NCBI GenBank assembly: GCA_937891785.1
Contig: CALAGN010000041.1
Coordinates: 1-64,000 of the forward strand
Reading direction: 5' to 3'
From: an uncultured Octadecabacter sp.
GTDB taxonomy: Bacteria > Pseudomonadota > Alphaproteobacteria > Rhodobacterales > Rhodobacteraceae
Length of the DNA: 64,000 nt
The translations under genes were made by a program, and so were the position numbers. Every line of letters begins with the position of its first letter. Position 1 is the first letter of the stretch. Under the pieces are notes generated by a model that did no database searches, was not told the DNA's origin, and worked only from the letters and a program-made list of their open reading frames with translations. Below, one piece after another: positions 36,931 to 46,330 of this stretch.

Positions 36931-37778
36931 CACCGCCCCGGAATGACACCGCGCTTTTCGCCGGCACCTTGCCAATTGGCAATCGCTTCAACGGCTTCGT
37001 CCGCCGTTTCGACAAAGCGGAACAGCTCCAGATCCTCCTGTGATATCGTGCCGGCTTCGGCCAGCGCATCCCAATTGATGATTTTTTCCCAGAACGCGCG
37101 ACCAAACAGCAGGAACGGCACGCGCTCCATCCGGCCTGTTTGGATCAGGGTCAGCGCCTCGAATGTCTCATCCAAAGTGCCAAAGCCACCGGGGAAAACG
37201 CAGATTGCCTTGGCGCGCATCAGAAAATGCATCTTGCGGATCGCAAAGTAGTGAAAGTTGAAACACAGCTCTGGCGTGACGTATTCGTTGGGCGCCTGTT
37301 CGTGCGGCAAAACGATATTCAACCCGATGCTTTTGCCGCCCGCGTCCTGCGCACCGCGGTTTCCCGCTTCCATCACGCCTGGGCCACCACCCGTGACGAT
37401 GACGTTCTCAAGCGACTCGGTTTTCATCCCCTCAGCGGTGACGATGCGGGCAAACTTGCGGGCCTCATCATAGTATTTTGATAGATCGGCAAGGGTCTTT
37501 GTACGGGCTTTATCCTTGTTGTCGGGGGCTGGAATGCGCGCACCACCAAACATCACGATCGTGGAGTTCACGCCCGCCTCGTTCATCAGCAATTCAGGTT
37601 TGAGCAACTCAAGCTGAAGTCGAACAGGGCGCAGTTCATCGCGGCACATGAAATCGGAATCGGCGAAGGCCAACGCATAAGATGGTGCGCGCGTTTGCGG
37701 TGTGTCGGGGATTTGGCGCGCTGTTTCGCGGTCCTCGCCACTACGGCGAAACGGATGGCGATGCGGATCGTCTTTCAT
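36930..37778 (-). CDS. TIGR00730 / LOG-family Rossmann-fold protein
   Basis: A 282-residue protein of the longer LOG type with an extra N-terminal segment of about 80 residues. The two signatures of the family are present: GGGPGVMEAGNRGA and PGGFGTLDE. LOG proteins release free base from nucleoside 5'-monophosphates, either cytokinin activation or nucleotide salvage. The start at 37778 is chosen because AGGAG precedes it; the 17 residues before are not conserved in style. The end is translationally coupled to a P-loop remnant. Confidence 0.88.
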   Translation of the reverse strand: MKDDPHRHPFRRSGEDRETARQIPDTPQTRAPSYALAFADSDFMCRDELRPVRLQLELLKPELLMNEAGVNSTIVMFGGARIPAPDNKDKARTKTLADLSKYYDEARKFARIVTAEGMKTESLENVIVTGGGPGVMEAGNRGAQDAGGKSIGLNIVLPHEQAPNEYVTPELCFNFHYFAIRKMHFLMRAKAICVFPGGFGTLDETFEALTLIQTGRMERVPFLLFGRAFWEKIINWDALAEAGTISQEDLELFRFVETADEAVEAIANWQGAGEKRGVIPGR

Positions 37779-37940
37779 AGAAACTGCTCCTGATGTTGTT
37801 GCAATTTGTCTGGCAGGGTTGGCGGGCAAAGTCCAATAACAGGAACGCTAGCCGCTTGGTTCATCCTCAAGTGATTGCGTGGCGGCCCCGCCGCCGCTAT
37901 AGCGCTGACAAACCTGTCCTTTGCCGAGCCGGAGAAAACC

Positions 37941-38768
37941 ATGTCCAATGAAGCCCTAGAGACCGCAATCGAAGCCGCTTGGGAGGCGCGCGACGGCATT
38001 TCACCCGCAACAACCGGCGAGGTCCGCGAGGCGATCGAAGACACGCTGAACGCTTTGGAATCAGGCGTGCTGCGCGTGGCTGAACGGCGTGAAAACGGCG
38101 ACTGGCACGTTAATCAGTGGGCCAAGAAAGCGGTGCTGCTTTCCTTCCGCCTGAATGATATGGAAACGATCCCGGGCGGCAACGGCGCATCCACATGGTG
38201 GGACAAGGTTCCCTCAAAGTTCGACAACTGGGGCGAAAACCAGTGGCGCGAGGCAGGCTTTCGCGCCGTGCCCGGCTCTATCGTGCGCCGCTCGGCCTTT
38301 ATCGGCAAGAACGTCGTGCTGATGCCGTCATTCGTGAATATCGGCGCATATGTCGACGAAGGGTCCATGGTTGATGGTTGGGCGACAGTCGGCAGCTGCG
38401 CACAGATCGGCAAGAACGTGCACTTGTCCGGCGGCGTCGGCATCGGTGGCGTGCTGGAGCCAATGCAGGCTGGCCCGACGATCATCGAAGACAACTGCTT
38501 TATCGGTGCGCGCTCTGAAGTGGTCGAAGGCTGCATCGTCCGTGAAGGATCGGTCCTTGGGATGGGCGTGTTCATTGGCCAATCCACCAAGATCGTTGAT
38601 CGTGAAACGGGCGAATTCACCTATGGCGAAGTGCCGCCCTATTCGGTCGTCGTCGCGGGCTCTATGCCATCCAAGAACGGTATCAACCTGTATTGCGCAG
38701 TGATCGTTAAGCGCGTCGATGAACGCACACGGTCCAAGACGGCAATCAACGAACTGCTGCGAGATTAA
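37941..38768 (+). CDS. dapD: Tetrahydrodipicolinate N-succinyltransferase
   Basis: A 275-residue hexapeptide-repeat enzyme. The left-handed beta helix covers about residues 100-230, with [20 protein letters not shown]-like repeats, [14 protein letters not shown] and a conserved lysine-containing [10 protein letters not shown] loop. It succinylates tetrahydrodipicolinate in the succinylase route to diaminopimelate and lysine. GGAG lies just upstream of ATG 37941. dapE lies about 2.8 kb downstream on the same strand, beyond a stretch of decayed genes. Confidence 0.97.
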   Translation: MSNEALETAIEAAWEARDGISPATTGEVREAIEDTLNALESGVLRVAERRENGDWHVNQWAKKAVLLSFRLNDMETIPGGNGASTWWDKVPSKFDNWGENQWREAGFRAVPGSIVRRSAFIGKNVVLMPSFVNIGAYVDEGSMVDGWATVGSCAQIGKNVHLSGGVGIGGVLEPMQAGPTIIEDNCFIGARSEVVEGCIVREGSVLGMGVFIGQSTKIVDRETGEFTYGEVPPYSVVVAGSMPSKNGINLYCAVIVKRVDERTRSKTAINELLRD

Positions 38769-38812
38769 TCAGGGCGGGTTTGTTCACGGCCCGCACCCCC
38801 GAAAGGCAAGAA

Positions 38813-39166
38813 ATGTCTGACGCTCCGAAAGTAAAAAAACCGTCTCGACAGCAGATCTTTACCCTGCTTGTCGAGGTGGGCCGCAAAGACGGTGACGGCT
38901 TGCCCAAAGCTGCCACAGGTGCTGCGCTGATGATCTACGCCAGCGGTGTGGACGAGGCCGAAGCCGTGCGCGAAACCGTTGCGATCCTCAAGCAGGCAGA
39001 TATGAATCCGCTCGATGTTTCGGGATACGGCACACTGGATGAACGCCTCGCCGAGGGGCACGACATCGCGGATGATGAAAAAGAGCTCATGGCGCGCGCT
39101 TTGGCTGAAAACAGCGTGATCGTCGCACAAATGACGCCGTTTTTCGAGGACGAAAAACCAGACTAA
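38813..39166 (+). CDS. Conserved hypothetical protein
   Basis: A 117-residue, soluble acidic protein with a basic first segment (PKVKKPSRQQIF) followed by helix-rich sequence. No signal peptide, membrane segment or known motif is visible. AAAGGCA precedes the ATG. It sits 44 bases after dapD in the same direction and probably shares its transcript. The end overlaps the convergent pseudogene by four bases. I do not recognise its family. Confidence 0.75.
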   Translation: MSDAPKVKKPSRQQIFTLLVEVGRKDGDGLPKAATGAALMIYASGVDEAEAVRETVAILKQADMNPLDVSGYGTLDERLAEGHDIADDEKELMARALAENSVIVAQMTPFFEDEKPD

Positions 39167-39651
39167 CCGCTAGCAGGTCCGAACCATTTTAACCGGATTG
39201 CTTCATAGGTGCCGTTTTCACGCAGGCGTAGCAAAGACTGATTGATTTCCTCCGCCAAGGGGCTGCCCGATTGCAGTGCGATCCCATAGCTTTCGGGCAA
39301 GAATACTGGCCCCGCCAACTTTGCAATTTCGGCCCCGTCCGTGGTGACATAATAGGCCAGAATGGGCGCATCAAAGACAACTACGTTTACGTCACCGGCT
39401 TCAAAGGCATCGACCTCATCGCTGGACACCATATCGAGCATGTCTTTAAAGCTGTCGGCGCGGATAAACTCGTAGCTTTGGCCAAGATCGGTCATCACGC
39501 TGGCCCAGAGATCGATTGAGAAACCGACGTTTTGCCCGTCTTCGACCATCGAGAAGGGTGCCTGTGTAATGGTCGCGACCCTAAGATCCTACGCCAAAAC
39601 GCCCGACGCAAAGCCGACAAACGCGCAAACCAATATGCCGAAAATCCGCAT
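39163..39651 (-). pseudogene. Amber-interrupted, shortened family-3 solute-binding protein
   Basis: A start at 39651 with GGGGG upstream encodes a clean signal peptide (MRIFGILVCAFVGFASGVLA) and then TAG at 39591-39589. The same frame continues uninterrupted as DLRVATITQAPFSMVEDG through the SBP_bac_3-like NVGFSIDLWASVM and ends GTYEAIRLKWFGPASG. A single C-to-T change of CAG would create this stop. The body is also short: roughly 140 residues against about 220 for a complete two-lobe domain, with the middle missing. Both defects mark a dead gene, probably once a glutamate-receptor-like or amino-acid binding protein. Confidence 0.75.
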
Positions 39652-39711
39652 TGTCGCCCCCGAAATAAATTAGCCTTACGTGGTCAATTGCATGTTGGGC
39701 AATGCTGCTGG

Positions 39712-40728
39712 CTAGGCTCTGGCCGATTCTGTTAGGGTAAGTGCCTCAAAGCCATGCAACACTGGGATCTCAAGATCAGTCGCCATCGGTCGCAATTCTG
39801 GCGGTAGGTCTCGGAGGATCGAATGTCGCAAGACACCGGGATCGCCCAAGAGCGGGCGGACATCAAAGCTTTCGAGTGGCGTGCCGTTGACGATGATCAC
39901 GGCTGGCCTGTCGAGCAGGATGTGGTGGTAACGGACGGTAAGCGGGCGCGAATCAACCGCCAGTACGGCGCGATGATCAACAAGATGTCGCGCTGCCGCT
40001 ATCACCTCTTCCTTGCCAAAAAGATATTCAATGTTAGACCCCGACAGGTATAACCGTTGATCCTGTCCCACCAAGAAATTCCGCGTCACGCCATAATAGG
40101 GTGCGCGCAATAGACATGGCGCATACCGGCCCCGCGCGGGCAACAGATGCGAGCCGGCCCAACGTACCTGCGCGTCATCCCCATCAAGGGTTGTTACAAT
40201 GTCACCCGGGCGAAACGTCTCGATCGCCTTTTGGCCTTTCGGCGTTTCTATTGTCGCGTTCTCGCCAATCGATGGCATAGGCCCCGCGGGTTCGATGTCG
40301 TCAGACAAAGCAGCAAAATGCAGGCTCGCATCTGTTTTGCACAGAAAATGATCGGCCATAAGTCGCGTGGCATCGCGCATCGACAGCGGGAATGGTGCGC
40401 TTACCTCGGTCTGGAATAGCTTGCCGTGATCAGGAAGATAGAGGCTCAAAGTGCCATGTCGCGCTGGGCAATCCCAAGAATAGGTAATCTGCACGACATT
40501 TTCAAAAGTGTCCAAGTCGGTAGCAAGCTCTCGTGACAAGTGCTGCGCCCCATGCCGCATAAGCAACCGCAACGTCCCGTCGGTATCAAGGCAAAGCGTT
40601 AGCGCCGACGGCCACGGGTCACGCACAAGAAGACTGTCCGGGTCAGGCGCGGGGCCGCGGTTGGCATGACCAAGGCCCACTGCACTCAGGACGCCCTCGC
40701 TCGCATCTCGTAGGCCAATCCAACTCAT
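39712..40728 (-). CDS. Hint-domain protein lacking the catalytic cysteine
   Basis: About 338 residues. The C-terminal half is Hint_2-like: ATIETPKGQKAIETFRPGDI, VRWAGS, the LFGKEEVIAAARHLVD segment, and YHHILLDR with NGTPLESF. Active members of this fold start with Cys (CFxxGT) and contain an SPQHR-like histidine; here the positions read N and DQR, so self-splicing or auto-cleavage looks impossible. The N-terminal half is unassigned. ATG 40728 (SWIGLRD) is preferred over 40788, which lies within the decayed neighbour and has no ribosome-binding site. It is probably secreted or surface-associated in relatives. Confidence 0.65.
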   Translation of the reverse strand: MSWIGLRDASEGVLSAVGLGHANRGPAPDPDSLLVRDPWPSALTLCLDTDGTLRLLMRHGAQHLSRELATDLDTFENVVQITYSWDCPARHGTLSLYLPDHGKLFQTEVSAPFPLSMRDATRLMADHFLCKTDASLHFAALSDDIEPAGPMPSIGENATIETPKGQKAIETFRPGDIVTTLDGDDAQVRWAGSHLLPARGRYAPCLLRAPYYGVTRNFLVGQDQRLYLSGSNIEYLFGKEEVIAAARHLVDHRAVLAVDSRPLTVRYHHILLDRPAVIIVNGTPLESFDVRPLLGDPGVLRHSILRDLPPELRPMATDLEIPVLHGFEALTLTESARA

Positions 40729-40750
40729 GCTCGGGTCATCCACGTCATAT

Positions 40751-41254
40751 TCAAGCTGCCGCCTCCGCCAATAAGAGCCGGGCTTCATAGTTGCGAAGCG
40801 TGCGCCGCGCGGCAGGGCTATTTCCCCCGCCGATCGTTCGAATTAGCGTGCCGGCGACGAAACATGGGACTGTTTCGACCGCGACAAAGCCAACGTCACT
40901 TTCCAGCACGTTGTGCGGTCCATCAACGCTATCGACCTTATCGGTAAAGCAGACAGCTTCGTTATCTGTGTCTGTCGTAATATCGAAGGTGCCATTGATA
41001 CAGGCGCTAACCATATCGTTGAATACTGAGCTGGAATACTTGGGGTATTCATCTGATGAAGACACGAACTGCATCTTCATTGTGTCACCGGTCGGGGTGA
41101 AATCGATGCTAAGGAATGACGCATCATATGGGCTCATCCGTGCGATTGCATTGAAGTCGGTATCGCCACCGCACAAATTGCATCCGCCATCTGCATCGCA
41201 GACGCGTTTGTGTTGTATCCCTGCTCGCTTGCCGCAACCATTTGCCCCAACCAT
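40751..41254 (-). pseudogene. Collapsed choice-of-anchor-L / Hint pseudogene
   Basis: The open frame reads DFNAIARMSPYDASFLSIDF, FTPTGDTMKMQFVSSSDEYP, the typical core of a choice-of-anchor-L domain, then VPCFVAGTLIRT, which is the start of a Hint domain, and then loses similarity. The N-terminal part (YNTNASAMQMADAI) lies in another frame near 41239-41175. Thus at least one frameshift, one internal deletion and loss of most of the Hint domain have occurred. Intact homologues in Rhodobacterales are longer secreted proteins. Confidence 0.65.
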
Positions 41255-41529
41255 TATGTTGGAGGCAGTTCAGACGGAATCGCGCTTTACGTGCGCGTTA
41301 ACCTATATCTTGTGGCTTTTACTGCTCGCCACGGACCATCTTGGGTCTCTTTGATGTCTGCCCTGCCTCGGGTCTATTATTAACATCATCCTAGGCCAAT
41401 TTATCCTTTCATGTGAGTGTTTTATGGCGCTTTGTTGATGTGATCTAAAAATGTGTCGCATGCGCGCCACAGGCCAGTTTGCATCGGGTCTTACGGCGCG
41501 CTACGTCTTGGACGTTAAAGGAGTCCACT

Positions 41530-42684
41530 ATGACCAAACTTATTGATCCAGTTGACCTAACGGCAAAGCTTGTGCGCTGCGCCTCGGTAACACCCGTAGA
41601 AGGCGGCGCCCTGATCTTGCTTGAGAACCTGCTGGGGGGTGCGGGGTTTGACTGCACGCGGGTCGATCGTAATGGCGTGTGCAACCTGTTCGCCCGTTGG
41701 GGCGACAAGGGGGCCGCGCGATCATTTGGGTTCAACGGCCATACGGATGTCGTACCGATAGGCGATGCCGCGGCATGGACGCATGACCCGTTCGGTGCAG
41801 ATATTGTCGATGGCTACCTTTATGGACGCGGCGCGACGGACATGAAATCTGGCGTGGCCGCATTTGCCGCTGCCGCCGTGGATTTCGTGCGCGACACTCC
41901 GCCCGACGGCGCGATTATCCTGGCGATCACAGGTGACGAGGAAGGCCCGTCAGTGGACGGGACAATAGCACTGCTGGACTGGATGACGACGCAAGGCGAA
42001 GCCATGAGCGATTGCCTTGTCGGCGAGCCGACCTGCGTGCAAGAAATGGGCGACATGATCAAGATCGGGCGACGCGGATCGATGACCGCGCATTTCACAG
42101 TGACCGGTAAACAGGGCCACTCTGCCTATCCGCACCTCGCGCTTAATCCGCTGCCCGCGATGGCGCGATTGATGGATCGTCTGGCAAGCCACACTCTCGA
42201 TACCGGCACCGCTCATTTTGACCCCTCCACCCTCGCCATTGTGACCATCGACACCGGCAATCCCGCCACCAACGTGATCCCCGCACACTGTCGCGCCAGC
42301 GTGAATATCCGGTTTAACGACACGCACACCGGCGAAAGCCTCACCGGATGGCTGCGTGATATGGCCGATTCGGTACAGGATGAAATCGGCGTCAGCATCA
42401 CGATGGACGTCGATTTGTCGGGCGAGGCCTTCTTGACCCCTCCGGGCGCTCTGTCTGCGCTGATCGTTGACGCTATGCGGGCCGAAACTGGACGCACGCC
42501 TGAATTGTCCACCACAGGCGGAACATCGGACGCGCGTTTCGTCAAAGATCACTGCGCTGTTGTGGAATGTGGGCTAGTCGGCAAACGGATGCATCAAGTC
42601 GATGAACGTGTGCCTGTGGCCGATATCGCCACTCTCAAAGCAATCTATACACGCGTGTTGCAGGCCTATTTCAGCCAGCCCTGA
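41530..42684 (+). CDS. dapE: Succinyl-diaminopimelate desuccinylase
   Basis: A 384-residue M20 metallopeptidase-fold enzyme. Metal-site motifs are [27 protein letters not shown], the catalytic [11 protein letters not shown] and the C-terminal [14 protein letters not shown]. It removes succinate from N-succinyl-LL-diaminopimelate in lysine and peptidoglycan synthesis. AAAGGAG seven bases before ATG 41530 sets the start. rnr follows after 20 bases and is probably cotranscribed. Confidence 0.97.
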   Translation: MTKLIDPVDLTAKLVRCASVTPVEGGALILLENLLGGAGFDCTRVDRNGVCNLFARWGDKGAARSFGFNGHTDVVPIGDAAAWTHDPFGADIVDGYLYGRGATDMKSGVAAFAAAAVDFVRDTPPDGAIILAITGDEEGPSVDGTIALLDWMTTQGEAMSDCLVGEPTCVQEMGDMIKIGRRGSMTAHFTVTGKQGHSAYPHLALNPLPAMARLMDRLASHTLDTGTAHFDPSTLAIVTIDTGNPATNVIPAHCRASVNIRFNDTHTGESLTGWLRDMADSVQDEIGVSITMDVDLSGEAFLTPPGALSALIVDAMRAETGRTPELSTTGGTSDARFVKDHCAVVECGLVGKRMHQVDERVPVADIATLKAIYTRVLQAYFSQP

Positions 42685-42704
42685 CCCGTGCTAGGGCTGG
42701 CCCC

Positions 42705-44963
42705 ATGAAACGCATTCCCTCCAAAGATGAAATCCTGAAATGGATTTCCGATAATCCCACCCAGTCAGCCAAACGCGATATCGCCAAGGCGTTCGGGATC
42801 AAAGGTGCTGCGCGCATCGACCTCAAACAGATCCTGCGCGAGCTGGAAGACAGCGGCCAGATCGTGCGGCCCAAGAAGACGTATCGCGATCCAAACAGTC
42901 TGCCACCTGTGTCGGTTCTTGAGATCGTCGGGCCGGACAAAGACGGAGATCTGATCGCGCGGCCAATGGAGTGGCATAGCGACGGCGACCCGCCCGTGAT
43001 CATGTATATTCCGGGCAAGACCGATCCGGCGCTGGGCGCAGGTGACCGCATTCTCGGACGCCTCACTGTGGAACGCGGCGAAGGTTTTGCATATACCGCC
43101 CGGTTGATCCGCCGCATTGGCACCAACCCACTGCGTGTTTTGGGCATATTCCGGCGCGGATCAGAAGGGGGCCGTATTCTGCCGATCGAAAAAGGGTCGG
43201 ACAATGAATGGACGGTCGCCAACGATGCCATGAACGGTGCCAAAGACGGCGAATTGGTCGAGGCCGAACAGGCCGGCCCAAAGGGGCGCATGGGCCTGCC
43301 CAAAGCACGGATCGTTGCCCGCCTTGGCGATCCAACCGCACCGCGTGCCGTGTCGCTGATCGCGATCCACCAGCATGGCATCCCCGATCATTTCCCCGAT
43401 GAAGTCGTGGCCGAAGCCGACGCGGCGAAAACGGCTACCATTCAGGGCCGCGAAGACCTGCAAAACCTGCCGCTGATCACCATCGATCCATGGGATGCGC
43501 GCGACCGCGACGATGCCTGCCTTGTGCAGCCCGACGATGATCCCAAGAACGCCAACGGACATATCCTTTGGGTCGCGATTGCTGATGTGGCGCATTATGT
43601 GACCACGGGGTCCGCGCTCGACCGCGAGGCGCGCAAGCGTGGTAATTCTACCTATTTCCCTGATCGTGTCGTGCCGATGCTGCCCGATACCCTGTCGGGC
43701 GATCTGTGTTCGCTGCACGAAAACGTGCCGCGCGCTTGTATTGCCGTGCGGATGCGGGTCAACGCGGCGGGCCAAAAGGTCGATCACAGCTTTCACCGTG
43801 GGTTGATGCGGTCCATCGCCTCGCTGAACTACGAAGAAGTGCAGGCGGGCATGAACGACGCGCCAAATGACAAAGTTGCGCCGATCCTCGACGATATCAT
43901 CCGCCCGCTCTATGCCTGTTACGAAAGCCTGAAAAAGGCACGCAACGCCCGCCAGCCGCTAGAACTCGACCTGCCTGAACGACAGATCGTGATCAACGAT
44001 GAAGGCCACGTTACGGCTGTGAATTTCAAAGAGCGCCTTGATGCCCACCGCATGATCGAGGAATTCATGGTGATGGCCAATGTTGCTGCCGCCGAAACCC
44101 TGATTGCGAAAGAAACGCAGCTTCTGTTCCGCGTTCACGAAGAACCCAGCCCCGAAAAGCTGGAAGCGTTGCGCGAGGTTGCTGCCGCCAGTGGCCTGAC
44201 GCTTGCAAAGGGACAGGTGCTGCAAACATCGCATCTGAACCGACTCTTGAAACAGGCCGAAGGCACCCCCGACGACGAATTGATTAATATGGCGACACTG
44301 CGGTCGATGACGCGGGCTTATTACAACCCTGAAAACTTTGGTCACTTCGGGTTGGCCCTGCGCAACTACGCGCATTTCACCTCGCCGATCCGGCGTTACA
44401 GCGACCTGATCGTGCATCGCGCCCTGATCAAAGCCCATGGATGGGGCAAGGACGGGTTGACCGCCGAAGATGTTGATCGTCTCGACGACACGGCCAAGCT
44501 GATCAGTGATACAGAACGCCGCTCGATGATGGCCGAACGCGACACAACAGACCGCTACCTTGCCGCCTATCTGTCCGACCGTGTGGGTGCGGAAATGGAA
44601 GGCCGGATCAGCGGCATAGCCCGCTTTGGTGTGTTCGTGAAACTGGATGAAACCGGTGCCGATGCCCTCGTGCCGATGCGTAACCTTGGCGGCGAATACT
44701 TCCGCCATGACCCAGACAGCCAAACGCTGACTGGGTCAGATACGGGCGTGGTGATCCGGCTGGGTCAGCCCGTCACCGTGGCCCTGACCGAAGCGGTTCC
44801 AGACACGGGCGGGTTGGTCGTTGATCTTTTGCGCCTTGACGGACGTGCAGTGGCCAAAAGCGGATCACGCGCCGGTCGCGGAACGCCGCCCAGACGCAAA
44901 CAAGGGTCGGCACGCAAGAAGTCCGACAAGACCGCCCGCAAGGTCAAACGCAGCCGCACATAA
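42705..44963 (+). CDS. rnr: Ribonuclease R
   Basis: A 752-residue RNase II-family exoribonuclease. Residues 1-80 form a helix-turn-helix-like domain, two cold-shock domains follow, then the RNB domain with DPWDARDRDDACLV (catalytic aspartates) and FTSPIRRYSDLIVHRAL, then an S1 domain (MEGRISGIARFGVFVKLDE). The C-terminus is a basic Lys/Arg tail as in RNase R. It degrades structured RNA 3' to 5'. A short hairpin at 44997-45021 may end the transcript. Confidence 0.97.
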   Translation: MKRIPSKDEILKWISDNPTQSAKRDIAKAFGIKGAARIDLKQILRELEDSGQIVRPKKTYRDPNSLPPVSVLEIVGPDKDGDLIARPMEWHSDGDPPVIMYIPGKTDPALGAGDRILGRLTVERGEGFAYTARLIRRIGTNPLRVLGIFRRGSEGGRILPIEKGSDNEWTVANDAMNGAKDGELVEAEQAGPKGRMGLPKARIVARLGDPTAPRAVSLIAIHQHGIPDHFPDEVVAEADAAKTATIQGREDLQNLPLITIDPWDARDRDDACLVQPDDDPKNANGHILWVAIADVAHYVTTGSALDREARKRGNSTYFPDRVVPMLPDTLSGDLCSLHENVPRACIAVRMRVNAAGQKVDHSFHRGLMRSIASLNYEEVQAGMNDAPNDKVAPILDDIIRPLYACYESLKKARNARQPLELDLPERQIVINDEGHVTAVNFKERLDAHRMIEEFMVMANVAAAETLIAKETQLLFRVHEEPSPEKLEALREVAAASGLTLAKGQVLQTSHLNRLLKQAEGTPDDELINMATLRSMTRAYYNPENFGHFGLALRNYAHFTSPIRRYSDLIVHRALIKAHGWGKDGLTAEDVDRLDDTAKLISDTERRSMMAERDTTDRYLAAYLSDRVGAEMEGRISGIARFGVFVKLDETGADALVPMRNLGGEYFRHDPDSQTLTGSDTGVVIRLGQPVTVALTEAVPDTGGLVVDLLRLDGRAVAKSGSRAGRGTPPRRKQGSARKKSDKTARKVKRSRT

Positions 44964-44996
44964 CGGCATGGGCGGATTGCCCCGCTATCGTGTGTT

Positions 44997-45021
44997 GATT
45001 GCTTCCCGATTGGAAGCAATC
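44997..45021 (+). terminator. 10-bp hairpin after rnr
   Basis: GATTGCTTCC (44997-45006) and GGAAGCAATC (45012-45021) form a perfect stem with a five-base loop. No T run follows. It overlaps the upstream region of the next gene, so it could also be a leader element or operator. Confidence 0.45.
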
Positions 45022-45064
45022 GGGATACCCTTTCGTCAAAATGTCATTGAGTCGGGCGTCATTC

Positions 45065-46330
45065 ATGCGTGTACTATCGCGTTTCGCAATCCTTGTTACG
45101 CTTATGGTTGCCGGTCTGGCGCAGGCTAACCCCGGCCTGCCGGAGCGGTCTTTGCGCCCTGAAATGCGTCCTGCCATCCCTGACGTAGTCCCAGCGCAAA
45201 GCGCTGCAGATAATCGTGGGCTGCAACGCTGGATCGAAGTTTTTCGCACCCGCGCAACGGCGCAGGGAATCACCTCGGGCACCTTTGATTCGGCGTTTCG
45301 CGGGGTGCGTTACAACGCTGAAATCATCCAGCGTGACCGCAACCAATCGGAATTCATTAAGACGATCTGGGAATATCTTGATACCGCCGCATCAGACACC
45401 CGCGTGCGCAATGGCCAAGCGGCCATGCGACAGAACGCGGCGCTGCTTGATGCAATCGAGGCGCGCTATGGCGTCGAAAAAGAAGTCGTCGTCGCCGTTT
45501 GGGGCCTCGAGAGTTCCTATGGCGCCTTTCGCGGTTCCGAACCTCTGATCGAAGCATTGGCGACCCTTGCATATGACGGGCGGCGCGGGCGGTTCTTTGA
45601 ACAGCAGTTGATTGCCGCGCTCAAAATCACCCAGAACGGCGATGTGGCCCCAAGCAACATGACCGGAAGCTGGGCAGGGGCTATGGGTCACACACAGTTC
45701 ATCCCGACGTCATACCTTGCGTATGCCGTGGATTTTACAGGAGACGGGCGGCGCGATATCTGGTCTGACAATCCCGCCGACGCCCTTGCATCTACTGCTG
45801 CGTATCTGGCGAACTTTGGCTGGATCAGCGGCCAGCCGTGGGGTGTCGAAGTGCAGCTGCCAAGCGGGTTCGATTACACACAGGCAAACCGCCGTATAGA
45901 ACAATTGCCCAGTGAATGGGCGCGCCTTGGCGTTACGGGAATCGACGGGCGCATGGTGCCGGACTACGGCGATGCCTCGGTCCTGCTACCGGCAGGGGCG
46001 CAAGGTGCCGCTTTCCTTATCTTCCACAATTTCAGCGTGATCGAACGCTATAACACCGCCGATGCCTATGTGGTCGGTGTGGGCCATCTGGCCGACCGGA
46101 TCGGCGGTGGGCGCGAAATTCAGGCGGATTGGCCACGCAATGATCGTGCATTGGTTTTTGCGGAACGTCAGGAATTGCAGCGACGGTTGACGGCGGCGGG
46201 GCATAATACCCAAGGGATCGACGGACGTATTGGCCCCCTGACGATTGACGCAATCCGAAGTTACCAGCGCAGTCAGGGCTTGGTGCCTGACGGCTATGCG
46301 CCGCTGTCGCTACTTGCGCGGCTGCGTTAA
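45065..46330 (+). CDS. Lytic murein transglycosylase with peptidoglycan-binding domain
   Basis: A 421-residue MltB-type enzyme. A signal peptide (MRVLSRFAILVTLMVAGLAQA) is followed by the SLT_2/3 catalytic region with WGLESSYGAF, containing the catalytic Glu, and GAMGHTQFIPTSYLAYAVDF. The C-terminus has a PG_binding_1 module (LQRRLTAAGHNTQGIDGRIG). It cleaves glycan strands to 1,6-anhydromuropeptides in the periplasm. The ATG at 45065 is preferred since the signal peptide begins there. The end overlaps the convergent methyltransferase by 21 bases. Confidence 0.92.
   Translation: MRVLSRFAILVTLMVAGLAQANPGLPERSLRPEMRPAIPDVVPAQSAADNRGLQRWIEVFRTRATAQGITSGTFDSAFRGVRYNAEIIQRDRNQSEFIKTIWEYLDTAASDTRVRNGQAAMRQNAALLDAIEARYGVEKEVVVAVWGLESSYGAFRGSEPLIEALATLAYDGRRGRFFEQQLIAALKITQNGDVAPSNMTGSWAGAMGHTQFIPTSYLAYAVDFTGDGRRDIWSDNPADALASTAAYLANFGWISGQPWGVEVQLPSGFDYTQANRRIEQLPSEWARLGVTGIDGRMVPDYGDASVLLPAGAQGAAFLIFHNFSVIERYNTADAYVVGVGHLADRIGGGREIQADWPRNDRALVFAERQELQRRLTAAGHNTQGIDGRIGPLTIDAIRSYQRSQGLVPDGYAPLSLLARLR

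Noticed and set aside
36739-37251. Plus-strand open frame of 170 residues
   Set aside because: It lies opposite the LOG-family gene and has Ser/Arg-rich shadow-like sequence.
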